From: Scytonema sp. UIC 10036
GTDB taxonomy: Bacteria > Cyanobacteriota > Cyanobacteriia > Cyanobacteriales > Nostocaceae
NCBI RefSeq assembly: GCF_009725235.1
Contig: NZ_WJFC01000056.1
Location: 1 to 64,000, forward strand
DNA: 64,000 nucleotides
Direction: 5' to 3'
The notes beneath the pieces were generated by a model. The model was not told where the DNA came from. It worked only from the letters and a program-made list of their open reading frames with translations, and searched no databases. Both the position numbers and the translations under genes were made by a program. Shown here piece after piece: positions 39,183 through 49,264 of the stretch; the first letter of the stretch is position 1, and each line of letters starts with the position of its first letter.

Positions 39183-39917
39183 CTACTTCCGTCTTCTGCG
39201 AATTGGTAATTTGAATGAAGCCAAGCGCCGGAGAAATCGGTAACTCTTGCGAACAATATCTAGAAGAAAGTAGGGAATTCGTAACCGAAGCGGGCAAAGA
39301 ATAGGACGGTACAGCCAGTAGTAAGCTTTCTTCAAGTCATTCCACTTGGAACAGGTTTCTTCATGGAGGAAGTCTGAAATGTCTACGACTAGCCCCCTAC
39401 CTTCATGCATCATCACATTGCGCCCGTGGACATCATGAGGGTAAAGCCCTCGCTTGCGGGCATAGTCTAGAGCTCGGTCAATATCCCGTATAACCTGTAC
39501 TGGAATCTGTAAGCCAAGGTGCATACAGTCATAGAGGGTGACTCCATACAGCCGTCTTAGGATTAACAAGCCGTTTTTGGCATAATAACATTCGGAAAAA
39601 GCAGGATGGGAACCCAAACGTTGGTAAACCTCTACCTCCTCCTCAAAGCCCGGTCGTCCGGGTGCATAAATTTTTACGACTTGATTTGGGTAGTCAGGGT
39701 GATAGACGACAGCAGCGTAATTTCCTGCTCCCAGGAGTTGCCAAGGTTGGGGGATATACTTGACTTTCACTGGATCGTGAGGATCGACACTCTCAATTTG
39801 CAAGTTGGGGAGTAATTCCTGGTGGATACTCTCAATTAGGCGTTCTATTTGCGCCCTATCTGCACTGGATTTATAAAGGGGATCGGGATACCCTTGTGAT
39901 AGAGATTCATCAATCAT
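39183..39917 (-). CDS. Protein kinase-like (RIO/lipopolysaccharide-kinase-like) protein
   Basis: The protein has kinase-fold hallmarks: nucleotide loop LLGAGNYAAVVYHPDYP, VVKIYAPG with the ATP-binding Lys, a catalytic-type loop YPHDVHGRNVMMHEGRG and a metal-binding-type VVDISDFLHE. GAGGAATCCCA precedes ATG 39917. The C-terminus is strongly basic (RRLASFKLPIRRRRK). HDVHGRNV resembles the RIO/choline-kinase HxDxxxxN layout more than classic Ser/Thr kinases. The slipin gene follows 45 bp downstream, so they may be co-transcribed. Confidence 0.72.
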   Translation of the reverse strand: MIDESLSQGYPDPLYKSSADRAQIERLIESIHQELLPNLQIESVDPHDPVKVKYIPQPWQLLGAGNYAAVVYHPDYPNQVVKIYAPGRPGFEEEVEVYQRLGSHPAFSECYYAKNGLLILRRLYGVTLYDCMHLGLQIPVQVIRDIDRALDYARKRGLYPHDVHGRNVMMHEGRGLVVDISDFLHEETCSKWNDLKKAYYWLYRPILCPLRLRIPYFLLDIVRKSYRFLRRLASFKLPIRRRRK

Positions 39918-40186
39918 TGGGATTCCTCGGTAGAGGGATACTTCACAGGAACATTGAATTGTTCGTAACAAGCACTTTAACGTTTCCACAAGGGAAGAAA
40001 AATTTTACTATAAATTTTTTAAAGTTGCTCGAGCTAACTAGCAGTCAGTACAAGATTCTACAATCTTAGGACTCATTAACGTTAGCACTTACAGCTCCTA
40101 CCATTAAGATTCCCAATTTAATGAATAAACTTAACAAAGGGATTGGCGATTGGCGAAGAGGAAACTAGTTCCCCAGCCTCTAATCC

Positions 40187-40522
40187 CTAGCCCCCAATCC
40201 TTTTGCCTGTATAAACTTGCTCAATCCAAGCAATCACATCAGCCTCAGAACCCGAGCAAAAATGCTTATCTGTGATGGAGTCATATGCTTTCCAATAGGT
40301 GTTCCCGTGACGATCGCGTTTTTCCCAAACTTTTAATTCGTTTGCACTCGCAAGTTCTTGAATCAATCTTTGCCAAGTTCTCTGCAACCATGACAACAAT
40401 AGCGAGTGGGGATTTTCCGATGAATGACTGTCTTGTAAGTTTTTTGTAAAACTTGTGTTTGGGGTATCTGATTTCAAACTGAGACCTTTCATGACTGTGT
40501 TCTCCAAAGCTGCAACGGGCAT
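40187..40522 (-). CDS. Small conserved cyanobacterial protein
   Basis: The 111-residue product has a C-terminal block VWEKRDRHGNTYWKAYDSIT, then SEADVIAWIEQVY, a pattern seen in small cyanobacterial proteins of unknown role. The first ten residues may not be translated, as ATG 40492 (MKGLSLKSDTPN) is an alternative start. No domain of known function was recognised. Confidence 0.55.
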   Translation of the reverse strand: MPVAALENTVMKGLSLKSDTPNTSFTKNLQDSHSSENPHSLLLSWLQRTWQRLIQELASANELKVWEKRDRHGNTYWKAYDSITDKHFCSGSEADVIAWIEQVYTGKRIGG

Positions 40523-41132
40523 AAAATTCTCACAATACCATTGAAGCAGCGTAAGTCTTAAATACTAAAGCGCTTCGGCTTAAGAAGTTAGAAATCAATA
40601 CTTGTCGGTTAAGCCTAAAAATACGAAAACACGTAGGTTGGGGAGCCAGCCCTGAACCGTGTGCGTGGCGCGAATGCGCCATAGGAGGGTTTTCCTCCGC
40701 ACCTTTACTGGCGTTTGAGGAACGAAACCCAACATTTATTAGGATTTGTTTGGTCTCGCTGTCGCTCGACCCCTACTACAATTTCCGAGAGCCCTTGCAG
40801 TATTGAGTCAGAAATTAATTACTTTTCCGCAAAACCTCAGTATAAGCACTAAAAAAATAAAAGTCATAATTAAAACTTTTTTATAAGTCAGTATAAATCG
40901 GTAAATAAAAAAAAGATATAGGATATCGTTATGGCAAGGATTATGTCTTCTTTATATTTTTGCTTATCCAGAAACTTTATATAAAAATGTGATAAAAACT
41001 TTACACGTATCTGAAAAGCTTGTGACAAAATATGTAAGATAAGTTACATGATGATGCAGTTGACAAAAATAGTTTTTTGACTGCTGTTTCACTACCCAAA
41101 GTTATTTCCTTTAAAAACAAACAATTTGAGCG
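40523..41132. other. Long region upstream of the PEP-CTERM gene
   Basis: A dispersed repeat fragment (GTAGGTTGGGGAGCC, then GAGGAACGAAACCCAAC) lies at 40634-40735. AT-rich sequence at 40850-41100 is presumably the promoter zone of the PEP-CTERM gene. No gene or RNA was recognised. Confidence 0.45.
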
Positions 41133-41948
41133 ATGAAGAAAAAAACTGGTTCTACATTATTAAGTTCTGTTTTATTCGCCACTGGAGTTACAGTTGCACT
41201 CATGGCTGCACCAGCACAAGCAGGAAACAACGGCAACGGCAACGGCAACGGTAATGGTAACGGCAACAGCGCTGGCACGACTACAGCCAACGGCAACGGC
41301 AACGGCAACGGCAACAGCACTGGCACGACTACAGCCAACGGCAACGGCAACGGCAACAGCACTGGCACGACTACAACCAACAGCAATACTCAAGACAACA
41401 ATACAGTTAGTGCAATTTGTAGCGTTAATAATGTTTCACTTGGCGGTATTTTTGCGACAGCTTGTAAGGGTCCTTTTAGTGGCAATGACACTGGCGAAAA
41501 AGGTACTTTGCTCAGCGATCTGAATAATGGTCTTTTCGCAAGCAATGTCGGTTCCGATGTTACTTCTTGGTCGTTGTTAGGTAAATCAGATGAGTCAAAT
41601 AATTACTTAACAGCAGCTAATGATTTCAGTTCTGGTGCATGGAGCCTGAAAAAAGCACTTCCCAGTGATACTTTTGTACTTAGCTTAAAAACCAGTACAG
41701 CATATAGTACCTATTTGTTCACTGGTATAAATTACACAAATTTACAAGGATTCTTTAACACTATTGGTGTTGAATTAGCAGGAAATGGCAACCAAGGCAA
41801 AGCTTTGTCTCATGCTTCGCTGTTTGTAGCGAATAAGAAACATAATGAAAAACCACCTGTTAAGAAAGTTCCAGAACCCGGTAGTTTACTCGGTCTTGGC
41901 TTGACAGGAGCTGGAATGGTTGTTGCTCGTCGTCGCAAGTCCAATTAG
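41133..41948 (+). CDS. PEP-CTERM sorted exoprotein with Asn-Gly repeats
   Basis: The 271-residue protein has a signal peptide ending ALMAAPAQA. A low-complexity tract of GN pairs alternates with SAGTTTAN or STGTTTAN blocks (about residues 31-85). A globular middle follows, with CSVNNVSLGGIFATACKGPF. The sorting signal VPEPGSLLGLGLTGAG ends with ARRRKSN. PEP-CTERM proteins are processed by an exosortase and exported to the surface or matrix. The GN tract is encoded by repeated GGCAAC triplets likely to vary in length. Confidence 0.92.
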   Translation: MKKKTGSTLLSSVLFATGVTVALMAAPAQAGNNGNGNGNGNGNGNSAGTTTANGNGNGNGNSTGTTTANGNGNGNSTGTTTTNSNTQDNNTVSAICSVNNVSLGGIFATACKGPFSGNDTGEKGTLLSDLNNGLFASNVGSDVTSWSLLGKSDESNNYLTAANDFSSGAWSLKKALPSDTFVLSLKTSTAYSTYLFTGINYTNLQGFFNTIGVELAGNGNQGKALSHASLFVANKKHNEKPPVKKVPEPGSLLGLGLTGAGMVVARRRKSN

Positions 41949-42062
41949 CTCTCACACCCAGAAGTCACGACTGCACAAACAAAAATAATGTAGAGACGCG
42001 CTATGGTACGTCTTGAGAGGGTGCAAAATCTCACCAAAAATTCTTAACCAAACTGTATTGTG

Positions 42063-43436
42063 CTATTCGTGACTCTCAAAGCTGAGTAAATCTAAGTGCT
42101 GAGAATTTTCTACGAACGCTTTCGCGACTAAAAAGCCTGCAACAGTCCAAGTTTGATATTTCCTGGCTTCTTTACCAATTAATCTACCATTTTTACCATC
42201 ATAATACTCAGGCCAGGAATCTTCAACTAAACGTTTCTCAGCCAGTTTCATTGCTTTACGGGCTAGTTCCAAGCGATTTGTTTTTTGAGATGCTGCTGCT
42301 AGCAACCAGAGTAAAACAGGCCAATTCCCACCATTGTGATAAGACCAAGGGGTGTTTTTTGGATCGCATCCCGTGACAATTCGCCACTCCATACCCTCAA
42401 GTGCAGGAAAGCAAATTTTCATGGGCATATTTCCTACCAAATCGTTCCAGCGAAATTCAATCAAATTCATAATGCTTTGAGATTCTTGAACGCTGGCAAG
42501 AGAGGTGATAATTGCCATTAAATTCCCCACAGTAAAAAAACGAAAATCCATACGTCCGGGACCTAAGTTACCTGCAAGATAACCACCAGTGTCAGGCAGC
42601 CATTCCGTCAGCCAATGAGGAATTGAATCAGCATATATATTGAATTTATTCGCAACTTCTTTGCCAAATTCATCACCTTTGTATCGATAAATTTCATTTA
42701 AGCGCTTGAGATCGATCCAATAGTATTCTCGAAGATGATAGGTCAGGCTTGCCAAGCGTTTGTGAACGCTATTGTAAAGGTTGCAAGTGCTATCATCATT
42801 TCTTAACAGCAAATCACCTGCTGCACGTAATGCTGTATAAAATAAGACTTGAATTTCTAAAGGATGCTCGTAAACCCCCATACGACGGTCAATCATAAAA
42901 GAGCCATCGGGAACTAACATTGTTGGATACATGGCAAACCGATGGACAAGGCACATTTGTAGAATTAATTTGATTCCTTTTTGAAAGTGTTTTTGGTGAA
43001 AAAGTGAAATATCACCTGTTGCTTTGACATATGCCCGAAGTAAAATAAGCCACCACAAGCAAGAATCAACGGGCGGTACTTTTGCGATCGCGTGTTCTCC
43101 AAAATCAGCCGTCAAATACTCGCGCCCATTCTCTGATTCTACTTTAAAACTAGCTGGCATAAGTCCCGGTCCTGGTTTAAAGGAGTCTATTTGTGGCTCC
43201 TGACTCTGCAAACTCAGAGTTTCTATCAAAAAGTTACGTACAATTTCCGGCTTACCTTTAATTAAAAAAGCGAGTGCTGATAAGACAAAATCCCGAATAA
43301 AACATTGGTCGTAATTCAGTGCATCTGAACCAGGTTCGATAGCAGCTACTGTTCCAATCGGACGACATTGATAATAAATAATGGATCTTTCAAGTAATTT
43401 CCATGCTTCTGCTTCTATATCGTGTTTTGCTATCAT
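42063..43436 (-). CDS. Alkaline/neutral invertase (GH100)
   Basis: The enzyme hydrolyses sucrose to glucose and fructose in the cytosol. GH100 blocks are clear: [19 protein letters not shown] with the catalytic acid Asp, [20 protein letters not shown], and [20 protein letters not shown] followed by QTWTVAGFL. The 457-residue length fits cyanobacterial members, which are ancestral to plant invertases. In heterocystous species invertases control carbon supply to nitrogen-fixing cells; that role here is inferred. Confidence 0.93.
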   Translation of the reverse strand: MIAKHDIEAEAWKLLERSIIYYQCRPIGTVAAIEPGSDALNYDQCFIRDFVLSALAFLIKGKPEIVRNFLIETLSLQSQEPQIDSFKPGPGLMPASFKVESENGREYLTADFGEHAIAKVPPVDSCLWWLILLRAYVKATGDISLFHQKHFQKGIKLILQMCLVHRFAMYPTMLVPDGSFMIDRRMGVYEHPLEIQVLFYTALRAAGDLLLRNDDSTCNLYNSVHKRLASLTYHLREYYWIDLKRLNEIYRYKGDEFGKEVANKFNIYADSIPHWLTEWLPDTGGYLAGNLGPGRMDFRFFTVGNLMAIITSLASVQESQSIMNLIEFRWNDLVGNMPMKICFPALEGMEWRIVTGCDPKNTPWSYHNGGNWPVLLWLLAAASQKTNRLELARKAMKLAEKRLVEDSWPEYYDGKNGRLIGKEARKYQTWTVAGFLVAKAFVENSQHLDLLSFESHE

Positions 43437-43720
43437 GAATTACGTGCCCCCAACATAGTTCTGTGATAGTATGTCTACCTAAAATTGTTGTATTAGAACT
43501 CTTTTACGTGGAGATTCACCAAACGCAAAAGAGTAAAAATTTACGCATCATTTTAAATAGACGCACTAGTAGAATGTGTTAATGCCACTTAACACACCAC
43601 ACCCAATATAAATATTGCCTAATAAAATATATGGTGCGTTACACTTAGCCCTAACGCACCCTACATACAGTGATAATTTTCCTAACCTAAAGGGAGTAAT
43701 TTGTTGTATTAGCTCGCTTT
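43437..43720. other. Intergenic region with dispersed palindrome
   Basis: GGTGCGTTACACTTAGCCCT with TAACGCACC at 43632-43663 forms a 9-bp stem of the common cyanobacterial TAACGCACC repeat. Nothing else was recognised. Confidence 0.5.
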
Positions 43721-43753
43721 AGATCCCCGACTTCTTAAAGAAGTCGGGGATCT
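43721..43753 (-). terminator. 16-bp perfect hairpin just after the dehydrogenase gene
   Basis: AGATCCCCGACTTCTT and its complement are separated by a single base. The hairpin begins 3 bp after the dehydrogenase stop. No U-run follows, so it may be a 3' stabiliser or a dispersed repeat acting as terminator. Confidence 0.5.
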
Positions 43754-43756
43754 GTG

Positions 43757-44959
43757 CTAGCTATCTTTACCTGTATATGACACTCTGTAAATCACTCCAT
43801 TTGTGTCATCTGTAAATAATAGTGAACCATCAGGCGCGATCGCTAGACCCACCGGTCTGCCAAACTGAGTTAAGGCAACTTCGTTCAAAAACCCGGTGAT
43901 AAAATCCTCAAATTCCACTGGCTTGCCATCTGCATAACGCACCCGTACAACTTTATAACCAGAGGGAGGGTTACGATTCCAAGAACCGCGCATGGTGACA
44001 AAAGCATCGTTACGGTATTCTTCTGGAAACTGAGATGCCTTGTAGAATAACATTGCTAAGGGCGCACTGTGAGCTGTATAGGTAAGTACGGGCGGTTGTG
44101 TATTGGCGCAGTATTCTTCCTTGCTTGTGCCAGGAGGATTTGTGCTCAAGTATACATCAGGGCGACGATCTGCAAAACAAAAAGGCCAACCGTAGTTTGC
44201 ACCCTCTTCTAAAAGATTTAATTCTTCGGGTGGTTGTTCATTACCGCGCCAATCAGAACCATGATCCATAGCCCACAGTTCCCCTGTTTCCGGATGCCAA
44301 TCAAAGCCAATGGTATTTCGCAACCCCTCGGCATAAATCGTTCGCATACTACCATCAGGTTGCGATCGCAGGATAGTCGCGCTTTCAGGATTAGTCTCAT
44401 CACAGGCGTTACAAGTGCTACCTACAGTAATGTAGAGCATTCCGTCAGGACCAAACGCTAGAGTGCGGTTGGGGTGTTGCCCTGCATCAGGTAAATCGTT
44501 AATCAACTCTTGTACTTCGCCTATTGTCCCTCCTGAGTTCAAATCTGCGGCATAGAGTTCTTTATCCGTGACAAAGTAAAGACGATTTTGGTAAATTGTG
44601 ATGCCGTTGATGTATTGGTAGCCTGATGCAACCGTTAGTATTTCGTCAGCGTACCCATCATTATTGGAATCCCGTAGCGCTAATATATCACCTTGTTGGC
44701 GGCGAGTCACGTAGATGGTACCATCAGGAGCAACTGCTAGCATGCGGGGATTACCCAAATCTTTGGCAAATACGTTAATGCGAAATCCTGGTGGCAACTT
44801 GAGTTGTTGCAAAAGCGATTCGTCAAATTTCAGTTGTTCGGGCGTGACTAAATAGCCCTCAACTTGCTCGATCCTTTTTTCCTGCGTTTGTTGTGCGTTG
44901 CCAGGAAGAGTTATGCTCAGCACTAAAACACAACCAATGAGTAAGCTTTTAGCTTTCAC
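43757..44959 (-). CDS. Exported sorbosone/glucose dehydrogenase-like beta-propeller
   Basis: The 400-residue protein has a signal peptide (MKAKSLLIGCVLVLSITLPG) and a six-bladed propeller with NYGWPFCFADRRPDV, HPNRTLAFGPDGMLYITVGS and GRPVGLAIAPDGSLLFTDD. These are features of PQQ-dependent soluble sugar dehydrogenases and L-sorbosone dehydrogenases. A paired Cys motif (CNACDE) is present. Whether it binds PQQ here is unknown. It would act in the periplasm on sugars or aldoses. Confidence 0.82.
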   Translation of the reverse strand: MKAKSLLIGCVLVLSITLPGNAQQTQEKRIEQVEGYLVTPEQLKFDESLLQQLKLPPGFRINVFAKDLGNPRMLAVAPDGTIYVTRRQQGDILALRDSNNDGYADEILTVASGYQYINGITIYQNRLYFVTDKELYAADLNSGGTIGEVQELINDLPDAGQHPNRTLAFGPDGMLYITVGSTCNACDETNPESATILRSQPDGSMRTIYAEGLRNTIGFDWHPETGELWAMDHGSDWRGNEQPPEELNLLEEGANYGWPFCFADRRPDVYLSTNPPGTSKEEYCANTQPPVLTYTAHSAPLAMLFYKASQFPEEYRNDAFVTMRGSWNRNPPSGYKVVRVRYADGKPVEFEDFITGFLNEVALTQFGRPVGLAIAPDGSLLFTDDTNGVIYRVSYTGKDS

Positions 44960-45318
44960 GGCATTTTCCTTAATATTGAATTGGTAAGAAAAAACTCACG
45001 CTTTGGAAGGCAAAGGGATAAAGCACAAAGTATGAAACTGCTTTATCCATGGATTGAAATTAATACTCGGACAGTAGTTTAAAACTAATTAAGCGATCGC
45101 CACATCTTTCCAACGAAGTAGCGATATATACTTTATTATTGTTTTAATGCTTTTGATTTCTTGCCATAAATAATTCTCTAGATAGATATAAAACCACTGG
45201 TCACTGGTCACTGTATCTCTCTCATGCCAAAAACTCGCCGTATAACCGATTTCATCAAGCCAGGAAATACATGAAAAGCCGTTGTCCAAAATTTTGCTGT
45301 ACCAAGCAATACATCACA
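44960..45318. other. Region with a small unassigned frame
   Basis: A 66-codon minus-strand frame at 45089-45289 (CISWLDEIGYTASFWHERDT) shows some amino-acid-like composition but matched nothing recognised. It follows the SDR pseudogene and may be another decayed fragment. Confidence 0.3.
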
Positions 45319-45805
45319 CTACTGATACTTCACAGCATACCAAATTGCCTTCGCCACATCTTCAGGCTTCTCTAGTAGGGGGCTGTGGAATGCTTTGTTT
45401 ATCAATTGATAGTTCCCTTCTCTCGTTCTAAAAAATAGGGTAGGAGTGGCTGAATAGTATAAATGTACCCCAAAGATTTGTATCCATAATTTGCTGCCAA
45501 TCACTCAAAGAACTCTCTTCCACAGGTGCCATAAAAAAAATTGAAGCATTATTAATCAGTACATATATGTGACCAAAATAAGCAAGAGATTTCTCAACTA
45601 AGTTTTTGACTTGCCCTGAGTCTCTAACATCAGTAGAGACTGCAAGAGCGTCTCGACCTAAGGCACCTATCTCACTTGTTGTAGCTTCTAAACGTTCTGT
45701 CTGACGTGCCGCTAGCACAATATTATACCCATTACGAGCAAATAAAATTGCTGTTGCTTTACCGATACCTTGAGTTGCCCCTGTAATCATTACTGTTTTA
45801 GCCAT
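45319..45805 (-). pseudogene. Short-chain dehydrogenase, internally deleted and frameshifted
   Basis: The N-terminal half is intact: MAKTVMITGATQGIGKATAI with the TGxxxGIG NAD(P) loop, then INNASIFF for the NNAG block, and TNLWGTF. The catalytic Ser and YxxxK segments are absent. A short C-terminal piece (LINKAFHSPLLEKPEDVAKA, IWYAVKYQ) remains in another frame at 45319-45430. An internal deletion of roughly 80-90 codons is inferred. The product cannot be an active SDR. Confidence 0.8.
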
Positions 45806-46450
45806 AAAATTTTGAAAAAATTTGCTACCCTTTTCTGTATTTGGCTCTAATTTGCACTCTAAATCTTAAGAGCATTAGTCACACCTATCTTGGGTCTGTT
45901 TTTTTATTGAATCAACATATCTCGTAGCAATAGGGGAAGTAAAGTTCCGGAGCCCAAGGTCTAAACTTGTTAAAAAGGATTAACAGGATAAAATCTTTTT
46001 GTCTGTAAGTGGCAGCTTAGGGTGCATAAGCACAGTTGACAGAGGGTGCTGTTTAACACCAGAAGCTAGTAAAGCAACATGAGAATTTGTCGTTTTTACA
46101 GAGGCTGAACTTGGAATGAGCAAACTGGGAATTTGTAATGCTTTAATTGAAATAATACATAAATATACCTTTTTGAGTTGTTAACGCCCGTGTTATCGCA
46201 TAGTATTGATACCTACGCTCTATTCAAGCCTCCAGAAAACTTACAAAAAGCAATGTTGTACAAAGGTTCTATTTTCAAGAGTAGGCTCATGCTCTAGTAC
46301 TCCTATAACTGAAGCTGTCTCTCCTCGATCGCTATGCTGAGGGCATTCGGGAAGAAAAAGTTTTAAGTATAGCTAGCTATAGTAAATTTGTCTAAGTCTT
46401 TTATTATTGCAGAATAGGTTTAATACACACACTAAGGAGGTGAAACTGAG
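45806..46450. other. Intergenic region of 645 bp
   Basis: No gene or RNA was recognised. AAGGAGG at 46434-46440 is the ribosome-binding site of the next gene. Confidence 0.5.
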
Positions 46451-47170
46451 ATGGCACAGAAAACTGAAAACAAAGCAGGAGGTTGGTATCTTGTTAAAGA
46501 CGTTACGGAATCACTGCTAGGTGTTATGTTTGAAATCGCCGCATATCTTGGTTGTCTCCCCTTTGATGGTGAAAATCAAAGTTGCATTAAAACCTTAGTT
46601 GACATCATGACCTTGCAGTTACTGATAAATATTGATAATGTTGTTTATAAAGACTTGTCTATCTCCATTGAAATTGGTGACAAAAAGCATTTCAAGCGCA
46701 CTCGCAGAGAGTTAAACCAGTTTTACAAGAGCGTGGTAGTCAAAGCTCTGAAAACTGTACTCAAGTGCTTTGACCAAGTGTCCGTTGCTTTTAACGTGGC
46801 TCACACCTCGCAAACTGATTCAGACCTGGATCTGCTTGTGGGAAAGCGTGACAGGAATCGATTCTACCAATTTTGGAGAGGTGTATTTGGCGTCATACGC
46901 AATGCTAGATGGAATGTTAGGCTTCGAGGAAGTGGTTCACACACCCTCCATACAAAACACTCTAAGATGTTTTGTAGTATAACCAAACATACCGTCAGGT
47001 ATTTAGTAGACGTTGTTGTAGATCGGTTGCAGGTACTTATAAAAAGTACTAACCTCATCGAAGACAATGGGAAGAGGGAAGAAAGCCTTCTTCAAAGTTT
47101 AGACAAGCTTTCTACTGGGTACGCTTTCTGTGCCTGGGTTTTATTCAGACCCAGCCCTAACAAACAGTAG
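46451..47170 (+). CDS. Unrecognised 239-residue protein
   Basis: ATG 46451 follows AAGGAGG with 10-bp spacing. The protein reads WYLVKDVTESLLGVMFEIAA near the start, has a basic middle (KKHFKRTRRELNQFYKS) and ends with FCAWVLFRPSP. It has no clear signal peptide or membrane helix. No family was recognised. It may be a species- or clade-specific protein. The next plus-strand gene starts 134 bp later, so an operon is uncertain. Confidence 0.55.
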   Translation: MAQKTENKAGGWYLVKDVTESLLGVMFEIAAYLGCLPFDGENQSCIKTLVDIMTLQLLINIDNVVYKDLSISIEIGDKKHFKRTRRELNQFYKSVVVKALKTVLKCFDQVSVAFNVAHTSQTDSDLDLLVGKRDRNRFYQFWRGVFGVIRNARWNVRLRGSGSHTLHTKHSKMFCSITKHTVRYLVDVVVDRLQVLIKSTNLIEDNGKREESLLQSLDKLSTGYAFCAWVLFRPSPNKQ

Positions 47171-47304
47171 CAGTAGCTAGTCTGCTTTTTGCAGTGACTG
47201 GTCTGTTGCTTCAATTGCGATCGCTTGCCACTAAAAATGTCAAGAATGCAATTGCTCCTGCCTGAAGAACTATATTGATAGGACAAAACTCACAACTTAC
47301 AACT

Positions 47305-47556
47305 ATGGCCACCAGCAAAGTCATTAACGTTAGAGAATACACCGTTAGAGCACACAAACGCTTGATTCATACACGGGTTTTTAACTTTGTCTGTAAAGAG
47401 TGCGGTACGTCAACGAAGCGCGAGACCTTTGGACCTCGTCCTTTGTATTGCGAACAATGCCGCCCTCCTCAAGCACCCAAAAAATCGTTAATGAAGCCCT
47501 CTAATAAGGCGAAACCCAGACCAATGACTTATAAATCTGATACTGAATTAGGTTGA
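47305..47556 (+). CDS. Small zinc-ribbon protein
   Basis: ATG 47305 gives [20 protein letters not shown]. Two CxxC knuckles, CKECG and CEQC, about 20 residues apart, form a zinc ribbon of a kind seen in short cyanobacterial proteins. The tail is basic and Pro/Lys-rich. The frame from 47275 adds ten residues and is less likely. It may bind nucleic acid or partner with the next gene, which starts 12 bp after its stop. Confidence 0.75.
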   Translation: MATSKVINVREYTVRAHKRLIHTRVFNFVCKECGTSTKRETFGPRPLYCEQCRPPQAPKKSLMKPSNKAKPRPMTYKSDTELG

Positions 47557-47567
47557 GATGAAACCAT

Positions 47568-48602
47568 ATGATGACAAAACCACACTTAGAACCACCTCCA
47601 CAAGCCTTGATTGAACCACTGCTCGAATTAAGAGACTACTATGCAGCTCTTGTGGAAGAGTACGAACGTCTGAGTACGCAGGCGCGATCGCAACTGACTC
47701 ACGTAGAAGCTATCTTGTCGAATTATTCACAACCAAACGTACTTGATAACCAAACAGCGATAGTTGAAACACTCTCGTTTCCTCCCACTCCTTCTCAAGA
47801 AGCCTCTCACTTACAACAAGTACCGGATAACGTCTCTAACTTTAAACAAGAAGAATTTATCCAGCTTGAGTTAAAAGACAATGGGCAGCAAGAGATTGCT
47901 TTCAACGAGGTTGCTCCACAAAATGCCAATGGTGCAATTGCAACAGTACCTACAGTCATATTCTCACCGCAACGCATATCGTTCGAGAATGACGATCGCA
48001 CGCTTCCAGGCTCAGATGTTCCAATGCAACCTCAGTTTCATGGATTGCCTCGATTGGAAGCAATTGAAAGCATCCTGCGAGAAAATATGGGGACTGTTTG
48101 TCACATAGATTTCATCGTGCGAACCTTGTATGGGGATTTAGAGTCAAGTGTATTCAAAGTCGTCAAGAGTAGGGTGCAATCCTCGCTGACACACGGTAAA
48201 GAAAAGGGTTACTGGTCAGCCGTTCCAGAGGAACCCGGTTGTTACACTCTGGATATAAGTTTAGTAACCCCACAGAATGGGAAAGGCAAATCCAAAGCTG
48301 TTAAACCTAAAAAGAAGAAACCCTTTTTGCTTCCCAAAGCAAGACGAGTGCCAATGTTGGCGGAATTTGAAGGTAAGTTTCTTATTGATGCCATCTGCAT
48401 ACTATTGCAAAGAAATTCAGGGAGAATTTTCAGCGTAGGTGATGTCATTACAGGCTTGTATGGAGACTTAAATGCCGAACAACTCAGGGAGATAAAAACT
48501 GCTGTCCATAATGAACTTTCTAGAGGTCACCGAATTGGCAGATTCTCTAGAGTTCCTAACAAGCTTGGTTATTACACTTGGGATTTAAGCAAGATAAGGT
48601 AG
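47568..48602 (+). CDS. Cyanobacterial protein with two winged-helix-like repeats
   Basis: The 344-residue protein has an N-terminal helix (LIEPLLELRDYYAALVEEYE) followed by a disordered linker. Two related domains lie at about 155-230 and 265-344: IVRTLYGDLESSVFKVVKSR with LTHGKEKGYW, and ITGLYGDLNAEQLREIKTAV with LSRGHRIGRF. Both end in GCYTLDIS or GYYTWDLS. The repeats resemble small winged-helix or HARE-like modules, but the identity is not certain. It probably shares an operon with the zinc-ribbon gene. Confidence 0.65.
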   Translation: MMTKPHLEPPPQALIEPLLELRDYYAALVEEYERLSTQARSQLTHVEAILSNYSQPNVLDNQTAIVETLSFPPTPSQEASHLQQVPDNVSNFKQEEFIQLELKDNGQQEIAFNEVAPQNANGAIATVPTVIFSPQRISFENDDRTLPGSDVPMQPQFHGLPRLEAIESILRENMGTVCHIDFIVRTLYGDLESSVFKVVKSRVQSSLTHGKEKGYWSAVPEEPGCYTLDISLVTPQNGKGKSKAVKPKKKKPFLLPKARRVPMLAEFEGKFLIDAICILLQRNSGRIFSVGDVITGLYGDLNAEQLREIKTAVHNELSRGHRIGRFSRVPNKLGYYTWDLSKIR

Positions 48603-48614
48603 GCATCTGGGGAT

Positions 48615-48728
48615 TTGTCATTTGTCAAAAGTCATTTGTCATTAGCAATTAGCCATTAGCAATTAGCCATTAGCAATTAGCCATTAGCAATTAGCCATTT
48701 GCCATTTGCCATTTGCCATTTGTCATTT
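48615..48728. repeat. Tandem repeats ATTAGCAATTAGCC / GCCATTTGCCATTT
   Basis: This is the same repeat family as at 12487-12594. It separates the 47568 gene from the receiver gene. Confidence 0.85.
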
Positions 48729-48850
48729 CCCCTTTTCCCCAATCTCCAATTCCTATCTCAAGTCGGAAGCAATTTGTATCCCGAGAGAGATGTGTAAAAA
48801 AAAATACCAAGTATACGCTAAAGATAACGCTGTTAAAATACGAGAAAACA

Positions 48851-49234
48851 ATGGCTCACGTATTATTAGTGGATGATGAAGAACCTTTAAGGGCAAGCCT
48901 TTCCTACAGTTTGCGAAAAGAAGGCTACACTGTATCAACAGCAATAGATGGTCATGATGCCATCAAACAATTTCACAAGCAAGTACCAGATGTGATACTT
49001 TTAGATCTGATGTTGCCTGAAGTTAATGGCATGGAAGTTTGCTGGCGAATTCGAGCATTTTCTGACGTGCCGATTGTTATGCTAACTGCAAAAGACCAAG
49101 ACATTGACAAAATTTGGGGTCTGGAGGCTGGTGCAGATGACTACGTCACAAAACCCTTTAACACTCGCGAACTGCTAGCACGTATCAAAGCTGTTTTGCG
49201 TCGTCGTTCTGAAAAACAGTCTGGCTCTACCTAG
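48851..49234 (+). CDS. Single-domain response regulator
   Basis: ATG 48851 gives a 127-residue receiver with DDEEP at 8-12, phospho-acceptor Asp52 in VILLDLMLP, the switch Thr in MLTAKD and Lys101 in VTKPF. It ends ARIKAVLRRRSEKQSGST, the linker that in OmpR-type regulators leads to a winged helix, but the stop follows directly. It is therefore a receiver without an output domain. The histidine kinase gene starts 30 bp later, so the two form a pair. Confidence 0.9.
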   Translation: MAHVLLVDDEEPLRASLSYSLRKEGYTVSTAIDGHDAIKQFHKQVPDVILLDLMLPEVNGMEVCWRIRAFSDVPIVMLTAKDQDIDKIWGLEAGADDYVTKPFNTRELLARIKAVLRRRSEKQSGST

Positions 49235-49264
49235 TGCTTTCTTCTTGAATTGGAAATTTGTTGA

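Noticed and set aside
41111..41393. Antisense frames of LPLP and AVAVAV type
   Set aside because: They are shadows of the Asn-Gly codon repeats of the PEP-CTERM gene.
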